Shown here: in pieces, positions 27,450-32,300 of the stretch
Layout of the letters: the number at the start of each line of letters is the position of its first letter
Position numbering within the stretch: the first letter of the stretch is position 1
Assembly (NCBI GenBank): GCA_016926405.1
Contig: JAFGOQ010000104.1
Coordinates: forward strand, 1 to 32,300
DNA length: 32,300 bases
Direction of reading: 5' to 3'
Source of the DNA: Bacteroidales bacterium
GTDB taxonomy: Bacteria > Bacteroidota > Bacteroidia > Bacteroidales > UBA6680
Translations under genes and position numbers: made by a program
Notes under the pieces: generated by a model
What the model saw: the letters and a program-made list of their open reading frames with translations, nothing else
What the model was told of the DNA's origin: nothing
Databases searched by the model: none

Positions 27450-28322
27450 ATGAAAGGATTAAAAATTGTTGTCTTGGCGAAGCAGGTTCCAGATACCCGC
27501 AATGTGGGTAAGGACGCTATGAAGGCCGATGGGACAGTTAATAGAGCTGCATTAGCGGCTATTTTTAACCCGGAAGACCTTAACGCACTTGAACAAGCAT
27601 TGCGATTAAAAGATAAATACGAAGGTTCTACGGTTTCAATTCTAACTATGGGTCCATCTCGCGCTGCCGAGATTATCCGTGAAGGAATGTATAGAGGAGC
27701 CGATGGCGGAGTTTTACTAACAGATAGATTATTTGCTGGTTCTGATACTCTAGCTACATCATATGCTATTTCGCAAGCTCTTAAAAAAATGGAAGCTGAT
27801 ATTATTATCGCTGGTCGTCAGGCTATCGATGGTGATACTGCACAAGTTGGTCCTCAGGTAGCTGATAAACTAGGTCTTACACAAATTACTTATGCCGAAG
27901 AGATTATCGGTATTAAGGAAAATGTAATTACAGTTAAGCGTCGTTTAGAGCGTGGTGTTGAGGTTGTTGAAGGACCTCTTCCGTTAGTTGTAACTGTTAA
28001 CGCTTCGGCACCTGAATGTCGTTCGCGTAACGCTAAAGCATTGCTTAAGTTTAAACACGCAAGAACAGCAACTGAGCTTCAGGATACTTCGGAAGATTAT
28101 ATCGATATTAAAAATGATCGTCCAGAACTTGTTATTCCTGAGTGGAGTGTAGTTGACGTTGATGCCGATCCTAAAGAGTTAGGATTATCTGGTTCGCCTA
28201 CTAAAGTTAAGAAAATTGAGAATGTTGTGTTTACGGCCAAAGAGTCTAAAGTTCTTTCTGATAACGATGAAGATATCAATGAACTTATGAGAACTCTTAT
28301 CGAGAGCCACACAATTGGTTAA
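27450..28322 (+). CDS. etfB: Electron transfer flavoprotein subunit beta
   Basis: A 290-residue subunit of the FAD-containing heterodimer that takes electrons from acyl-CoA dehydrogenases. Family features are K-I-V-V-L-A-K-Q-V-P-D-T at the N-terminus, N-P-E-D-L-N-A-L-E, the I-L-T-M-G-P strand and G-R-Q-A-I-D-G-D-T-A-Q-V-G-P-Q-V-A, a nucleotide-binding segment. It is the first gene of a three-gene operon with etfA (29-nt gap) and an acyl-CoA dehydrogenase, so the three probably form one electron-transfer chain. Whether this ETF is of the electron-bifurcating type, as in anaerobes with butyryl-CoA dehydrogenase, cannot be decided by eye. Confidence 0.94.
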   Translation: MKGLKIVVLAKQVPDTRNVGKDAMKADGTVNRAALAAIFNPEDLNALEQALRLKDKYEGSTVSILTMGPSRAAEIIREGMYRGADGGVLLTDRLFAGSDTLATSYAISQALKKMEADIIIAGRQAIDGDTAQVGPQVADKLGLTQITYAEEIIGIKENVITVKRRLERGVEVVEGPLPLVVTVNASAPECRSRNAKALLKFKHARTATELQDTSEDYIDIKNDRPELVIPEWSVVDVDADPKELGLSGSPTKVKKIENVVFTAKESKVLSDNDEDINELMRTLIESHTIG

Positions 28323-28351
28323 CCTATTTTTTAATCGAAAAAACTACAATC

Positions 28352-29371
28352 GTGAATAATATAATTGTATACTGCGAAATAGAAGATGGAAAGGTTGCCG
28401 ATGTTAGCCTTGAACTATTAACTAAAGGTCGTAGCCTTGCTAACGAATTAAAGTGCAAACTTGAGGCATTAGTTATTGGATCAGATTTAAATGGTATTGA
28501 GAAAACTCTTTATCCATTTGGTGTTGATACTGTATTTCTTGCTAACGATACTCGCCTTTATCCATATGTTACAGCTCCTCATGCTGCAATTATGATTGGC
28601 CTTTTCAAAGAAGAAAAGCCACAAGTTGCTCTTTTAGGTGCTACATCAATAGGTCGCGACTTAGGTCCTAAAGTGTCGTCGGCACTACACAGTGGTTTAA
28701 CTGCCGACTGTACTAGTCTTGTTATTGGTGATCATTACGAAAAGAAAACTGACACTAAATACGATCAATTATTATATCAAATTCGTCCTGCTTTTGGTGG
28801 TAACATTATTGCTACCATTATTAACCCTGACTGTCGTCCTCAAATGGCTACTGTTAGAGAAGGAGTGATGAAGAAAGAAATTATGGACGCTAACTATGTT
28901 GGTGAAATTAAAAATATTGAAGTAGACAAATATCTTGCTCCAGAGCATTTTGCTGTTAAAATTATCGAAAGACATATTGAGGCAAGCAAAATAAACATGA
29001 AAGGTGCTCCTGTTGTTGTTGCTGGTGGTTACGGTGTTGGATCAAAAGAAAATTTCGATCTTCTTTATCAACTTGCCGAAGTACTTGGTGGTGAAGTTGG
29101 TGCTTCGCGTGCTGCTGTTGATGCTGGTCTTGTTGAGCATGATCGTCAGATTGGACAAACAGGTCTTACTGTTCGCCCTCGTTTATATATTGCTTGTGGT
29201 ATCTCAGGACAAATTCAGCACACTGCTGGTATGGAAGAGTCGGCAATGATTATTTCTATCAATAACGATATAAACGCACCAATTAATAAAATTGCTGATT
29301 ACGCAATTCATGGTAAGGTAGAAGATGTTATACCAAAGATGATTAAGCACTACAAAGCTAATACTAAGTAG
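28352..29371 (+). CDS. etfA: Electron transfer flavoprotein subunit alpha
   Basis: A 339-residue FAD-binding subunit. The C-terminal FAD domain carries V-V-V-A-G-G-Y-G-V-G-S, then G-A-S-R-A-A-V-D-A-G, Q-I-G-Q-T-G-L-T-V-R-P-R-L-Y-I-A-C-G-I-S-G-Q-I-Q-H (listed in parts of the FAD cradle) and the closing segment S-I-N-N-D-I-N-A-P-I. The start is GTG at 28352, 29 nt after the etfB stop; no ATG in frame lies closer. No Shine-Dalgarno is seen. It lies 29 nt before the acyl-CoA dehydrogenase gene. Confidence 0.94.
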   Translation: MNNIIVYCEIEDGKVADVSLELLTKGRSLANELKCKLEALVIGSDLNGIEKTLYPFGVDTVFLANDTRLYPYVTAPHAAIMIGLFKEEKPQVALLGATSIGRDLGPKVSSALHSGLTADCTSLVIGDHYEKKTDTKYDQLLYQIRPAFGGNIIATIINPDCRPQMATVREGVMKKEIMDANYVGEIKNIEVDKYLAPEHFAVKIIERHIEASKINMKGAPVVVAGGYGVGSKENFDLLYQLAEVLGGEVGASRAAVDAGLVEHDRQIGQTGLTVRPRLYIACGISGQIQHTAGMEESAMIISINNDINAPINKIADYAIHGKVEDVIPKMIKHYKANTK

Positions 29372-29400
29372 GGTTTACTATTTTTTAAAAGACTAAAGAA

Positions 29401-31116
29401 ATGGATAATTTTTTTAATGATAATAGCGATCTTAAATTTCACCTTCAACATCCGTTGATGCGTAAGATCGTAGCACTTAAAGAGAAAGATTTTGCCGATA
29501 AAGATAAGTACGACTATGCTCCTGTAGACTTCGAAGATGCTATGGATAGCTACGAAAAAGTACTTGAGATTGTTGGTGAGATTTGTGCAAATGTTCTTGC
29601 TGTTAATGCCGAAAGTGTTGATCACGACGGTCCTACTGTTGAAAACGGTCGTGTTATTTATGCTAAAGGAACACAAGAAAACCACGATGCTTTAACACAA
29701 GCTGGAGTTGTTGGTATGTCGCTTCCTCGCGAATATGGCGGACTTAACTTCTCTATGGTTCCTTATGTTATGGCTGCTGAACTAGTTTCTCGTGGCGATG
29801 CTGGTTTCTCAAATATTTGGGGACTTCAGGACTGTGCTGAGACTCTTCACGAATTTGCTTCAAAAGAGATTAAGGACGAATTCCTTCCTCGTTTTAACAA
29901 AGGAGCTACTGCTGCAATGGATTTAACAGAGCCAGATGCAGGGTCAGATCTTCAGGCTGTTCAATTAAGAGCTGAATATTGCGAAGAGCGCGGTACTTGG
30001 TTGTTGAATGGTGTTAAGCGTTTTATTACAAATGGTGATGCTGAGGTTTCGCTTGTTCTTGCTCGTTCAGAAGCTGGTACAAACGATGGTCGTGGTCTTT
30101 CGCTTTTTGTTTACGATAAAGCAGACGACTGTGTTGTTGTTCGTCGTATCGAGAATAAATTAGGTATTAAAGGTTCGCCTACTTGTGAACTTGTATTTAC
30201 TGATGCTCCAGCTAAACTTGTTGGTGATCGTAAATTAGGTCTTATCAAGTATGTAATGTCGCTTATGAATGGTGCTCGTTTGGGTGTTGGTGCTCAATCG
30301 GTAGGTATTTCAGAAGCTGCTTATCGCGAAGCTGTTAAATATGCTAAAGAGAGAGTTCAGTTTGGAAAAGCTATTATTGAATTTCCTGCTGTATACGAGC
30401 TGTTGACAAATATGAAAGTTAGTGTTGAGGCTACAAGAGCGCTTCTATATGAAACTACTCGTTTTGTTGATGTATATAAAGCTTATGGATTTATTGAAGA
30501 AGATAGAGCGCTTACTAAAGAAGAAAAACAAGATGCTAAAAAATACAATCGTTTAGCTGATGTTTATACTCCACTTCTTAAGTTAATATCTTCGGAATAT
30601 AGTAACTCTATTGCTTACGATTCGCTTCAAGTACATGGTGGTACAGGTTACATGAAAGATTTCGCTATTGAAAGAATTTCGCGTGATGCTCGTATTACTA
30701 CTATTTATGAAGGAACATCGCAGTTACAAGTTATTGCTGCTATTAGAGGTGTTACTACTGGCGTTTTTGCTAAACAAATGGAAGAGTATTCTAAACAGGA
30801 GTTTGCTGCTGAATTAGATTACTTGAACAAAGATCTTATTGCTTTAACAGAGCAGTATCAGAAAGCTGTTGACCATGTTGTTGCTATTAATGCTAAAGAA
30901 GAGAATAACGAATACTTAGATTTCCATGCTCGTCGTTTGGTTGAGATGGCTGGTAATATTATTATGAGTTACCTTCTTATGACTAATACTATTTATAGCG
31001 ACGATTATAGAGTTTCGGCTAAGATTATGGTTAAACGTGCTAAGGCTCAAAATGCTGAAAGATTTAGCTATATTATGGATTTCGAATCTAAAGATCTTGG
31101 TATTTTCAAGGCTTAG
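29401..31116 (+). CDS. Acyl-CoA dehydrogenase, long form with C-terminal extension
   Basis: A 571-residue FAD enzyme oxidizing acyl-CoA to trans-2-enoyl-CoA, or running in reverse with the neighbouring ETF. The core shows M-D-L-T-E-P-D-A-G-S-D, the flavin/substrate segment R-F-I-T-N-G, R-V-Q-F-G-K-A-I, V-H-G-G-T-G-Y, and the catalytic-base motif I-Y-E-G-T-S-Q-L-Q with Glu437. Short- and medium-chain enzymes have about 380 residues; here an N-terminal helical part (about 60 residues) and a C-terminal four-helix extension (about 460-571) are added, as in the longer class found in many Bacteroidota and related to FadE12-type enzymes. Chain-length preference is unknown. A terminator 21 nt downstream closes the operon. 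Confidence 0.92.
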   Translation: MDNFFNDNSDLKFHLQHPLMRKIVALKEKDFADKDKYDYAPVDFEDAMDSYEKVLEIVGEICANVLAVNAESVDHDGPTVENGRVIYAKGTQENHDALTQAGVVGMSLPREYGGLNFSMVPYVMAAELVSRGDAGFSNIWGLQDCAETLHEFASKEIKDEFLPRFNKGATAAMDLTEPDAGSDLQAVQLRAEYCEERGTWLLNGVKRFITNGDAEVSLVLARSEAGTNDGRGLSLFVYDKADDCVVVRRIENKLGIKGSPTCELVFTDAPAKLVGDRKLGLIKYVMSLMNGARLGVGAQSVGISEAAYREAVKYAKERVQFGKAIIEFPAVYELLTNMKVSVEATRALLYETTRFVDVYKAYGFIEEDRALTKEEKQDAKKYNRLADVYTPLLKLISSEYSNSIAYDSLQVHGGTGYMKDFAIERISRDARITTIYEGTSQLQVIAAIRGVTTGVFAKQMEEYSKQEFAAELDYLNKDLIALTEQYQKAVDHVVAINAKEENNEYLDFHARRLVEMAGNIIMSYLLMTNTIYSDDYRVSAKIMVKRAKAQNAERFSYIMDFESKDLGIFKA

Positions 31117-31137
31117 TTTTAATTAACAATATTTTTC

Positions 31138-31168
31138 AAAAGCAGCTTCAATTTGGAGCTGCTTTTTT
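31138..31168 (+). terminator. Rho-independent terminator of the etf/acyl-CoA dehydrogenase operon
   Basis: A 12-bp stem (AAAAGCAGCTTC at 31138-31149 with GGAGCTGCTTTT at 31155-31166, one T-G wobble), 5-nt loop AATTT, and a T-run to 31168. Confidence 0.9.
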
Positions 31169-31240
31169 ATTTGACTTTATGTTGCTCATGGACTAACTTA
31201 TGTAACAGCTTTTTACTAATGTGATGTAATATTTATAAGC

Positions 31241-32074
31241 ATGAGAACTATACTTTTTCTTACTAATTTTTCGAAAGCTTCGCGAAAAGCCCTTTTTGGC
31301 TTTCTTAAGTTTTCTACCGAAAATATTTCGGAATCTATTAATTTAATTCTTCTCAATACGTATACACGTCCTCAAACAGGGCAGGGGTTAATGCTTAGTA
31401 TAACCGATATTATCGAGGAAAATGCAATTGCCGATTTAAAACAAGAGAAAAAACTTATTGAGAAAGAATTCGGAAAGGATAAAATTAATATTCAAATTGA
31501 AGCCCGACAGGGTAAGCCATATTTGGTTATTGAAAGACTTTGCGAAAGTATTAATATTGATCTTCTTCTTATAGGAATAAGTAGTTCAAATGTGCTAAAA
31601 GAGCTTATCATGGGTAATGTACCCGGACAAATTATTGCCAATACTACTATTCCAACACTATTGATTCCCGAAAATTTAGACTTTGTTAAACCTCAGAAAA
31701 TTGCTGTAGCTGCCAATTTAAATTCTATTGGTGAAAGTTTGGCTTTTAAGCGCATGGTTGATGTTTTGTCTATCTTTAAGTCTGATTTGGTATTCCTTCA
31801 TCTGAAATCAGAGTTAGATAAAAATGACAGTTATTTAGAGATATTATCGAAATTTGTGAAAAGTGAATTTTCTCATTATTCTATTGATGTAAATAATATT
31901 TATCAGGGAATAACAGATTACTTAAATGAGAACGATTCGAACTTAATTGCTATTCTTGATGAGAAGGAAGATGCTGTTTATAAGTTATACAATCAGAATG
32001 TAACAAAGAAACTTACTTCGCTAGCTAAGTATCCGTTTATTGTTGTTCACGATAACAGAGAGGCTACAGAGTAG
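31241..32074 (+). CDS. Tandem universal stress protein (two UspA domains)
   Basis: A 277-residue cytosolic protein made of two UspA-type alpha/beta domains (about 1-145 and 150-272). The first begins R-T-I-L-F-L-T-N-F-S-K-A-S and ends G-Q-I-I-A-N-T-T-I-P-T-L-L-I-P; the second begins K-I-A-V-A-A-N-L and ends L-A-K-Y-P-F-I-V-V-H. The ATP-binding G-x2-G-x9-G-S/T signature is degenerate in domain one (G-I-S-S-S-N-V...M-G-N-V-P-G-Q) and not recognizable in domain two, so it is probably not a canonical ATP binder. Tandem Usp proteins are common in Bacteroidota and are often induced by stress or stationary phase; the specific role is unknown. It is likely monocistronic, between two terminator-like hairpins. 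Confidence 0.85.
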   Translation: MRTILFLTNFSKASRKALFGFLKFSTENISESINLILLNTYTRPQTGQGLMLSITDIIEENAIADLKQEKKLIEKEFGKDKINIQIEARQGKPYLVIERLCESINIDLLLIGISSSNVLKELIMGNVPGQIIANTTIPTLLIPENLDFVKPQKIAVAANLNSIGESLAFKRMVDVLSIFKSDLVFLHLKSELDKNDSYLEILSKFVKSEFSHYSIDVNNIYQGITDYLNENDSNLIAILDEKEDAVYKLYNQNVTKKLTSLAKYPFIVVHDNREATE

Positions 32075-32103
32075 GAGTTGAATTTGATTTTTGGGTGGTT
32101 TAA

Positions 32104-32143
32104 TTAATTTTATAGGGACTAAATTTAGTCCCTATAAAATTTA
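32104..32143. terminator. 40-bp palindromic terminator after the universal stress gene
   Basis: A perfect palindrome with 20-nt arms (32104-32123 and 32124-32143, core ATAGGGACTAAA/TTTAGTCCCTAT). The outer AATTTT/AAAATT parts supply T-tracts in both directions, so it could be bidirectional. It begins 30 nt after the stop. Confidence 0.75.
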
Positions 32144-32232
32144 AATATAATCACTAGCTGAAAAAAAGCCGTTCTACTTTATAAAGCACGAACTGTTTTT
32201 ATATACTCACCCTCTTGGAAAAACCATTTTGC

Positions 32233-32300
32233 GCCACAAGTTGCTGTTTAGAGCAAAAACAGTAGCTTGTACAGCCACAAGTTACTGTTTAGAGCAAAAA
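32233..32300. repeat. Two 27-bp direct repeats with 41-bp period, cut by the window edge
   Basis: Copies at 32233-32259 and 32274-32300 begin GCCACAAGTT and end TTTAGAGCAAAAA, differing at one base (G/A at position 11). The first copy together with the 14-nt spacer folds into a 14-bp stem (32236-32249 with 32257-32270, two G-T wobbles) around AGAGCAA. The second copy runs to the last base, so the array may continue. Confidence 0.75.

Noticed and set aside
27450-31116. Electron-bifurcating butyryl-CoA dehydrogenase/ETF complex
   Set aside because: The gene order would fit, but the dehydrogenase is a long-form enzyme and the diagnostic ETF residues could not be checked reliably by eye, so it is not called.
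32233-32300. CRISPR array at the right edge
   Set aside because: The repeat is 27 bp but the spacer only 14 bp, the spacer pairs with the repeat, and no cas gene is visible. Two copies fit a tandem hairpin repeat better.

Overview
The window comes from a low-GC member of the Bacteroidota, most likely a Bacteroidales/Marinilabiliales-type marine or gut-related lineage; the rank is inferred from gene content, not from a search. The signs are a PorT-type secretion barrel, a lipid-anchored TamA-like protein, promoters of the Bacteroidota type (TTTG, 19 bp, TAnnTTTG), A-rich leaders mostly without Shine-Dalgarno sequences, and the gene order rpsU-xer-hpf-tRNA-Thr-tuf-secE-nusG-rplKAJL-rpoBC-DUF3467.

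Layout. 1-5083: a possible ubiE/menG tail, porT (type IX secretion), a COG2509 FAD enzyme, a membrane sensor (HAMP-GAF-PAS) with no output domain, and a convergent SpoU-type RNA methyltransferase. 5142-8663: a TamL-like outer-membrane assembly lipoprotein and class I fructose-bisphosphate aldolase with a strong terminator. 8664-9122 is a gene-free stretch with a weak hairpin and two C-tracts. 9123-11863: an AGCS sodium:amino-acid symporter carrying an unusual SprB-like extracytoplasmic N-terminal domain, overlapping a ComEA-like triple helix-hairpin-helix membrane protein. 11884-26413 is the translation/transcription block: rpsU, a Xer recombinase, hpf, tRNA-Thr(GGT), tuf, a truncated tRNA-like element, secE, nusG, four ribosomal proteins, rpoB and rpoC, with several strong hairpins at junctions. 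26446-27449: a DUF3467 protein, then about 680 bp of repeats and palindromes. 27450-31168: etfB, etfA and a long acyl-CoA dehydrogenase as one operon. 31241-32300: a tandem universal stress protein, a terminator palindrome and the beginning of a 41-bp-period hairpin repeat cut by the window edge.

Most genes are conserved core genes. The unusual content lies between them. (1) A 60-nt cloverleaf-like element sits where related genomes usually carry tRNA-Trp, between tuf and secE; its acceptor stem and T arm are perfect, but a 4-bp mini-hairpin replaces the anticodon arm. (2) Strong Shine-Dalgarno sequences are present at only two genes, hpf and nusG, in a phylum where the anti-Shine-Dalgarno is normally masked by bS21, and rpsU lies two genes upstream of hpf. 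(3) A helically phased repeat array and a 48-bp perfect palindrome lie upstream of etfBA. (4) A SprB-like domain is fused to an amino-acid symporter. These are sequence observations; the functions suggested for them are inference.
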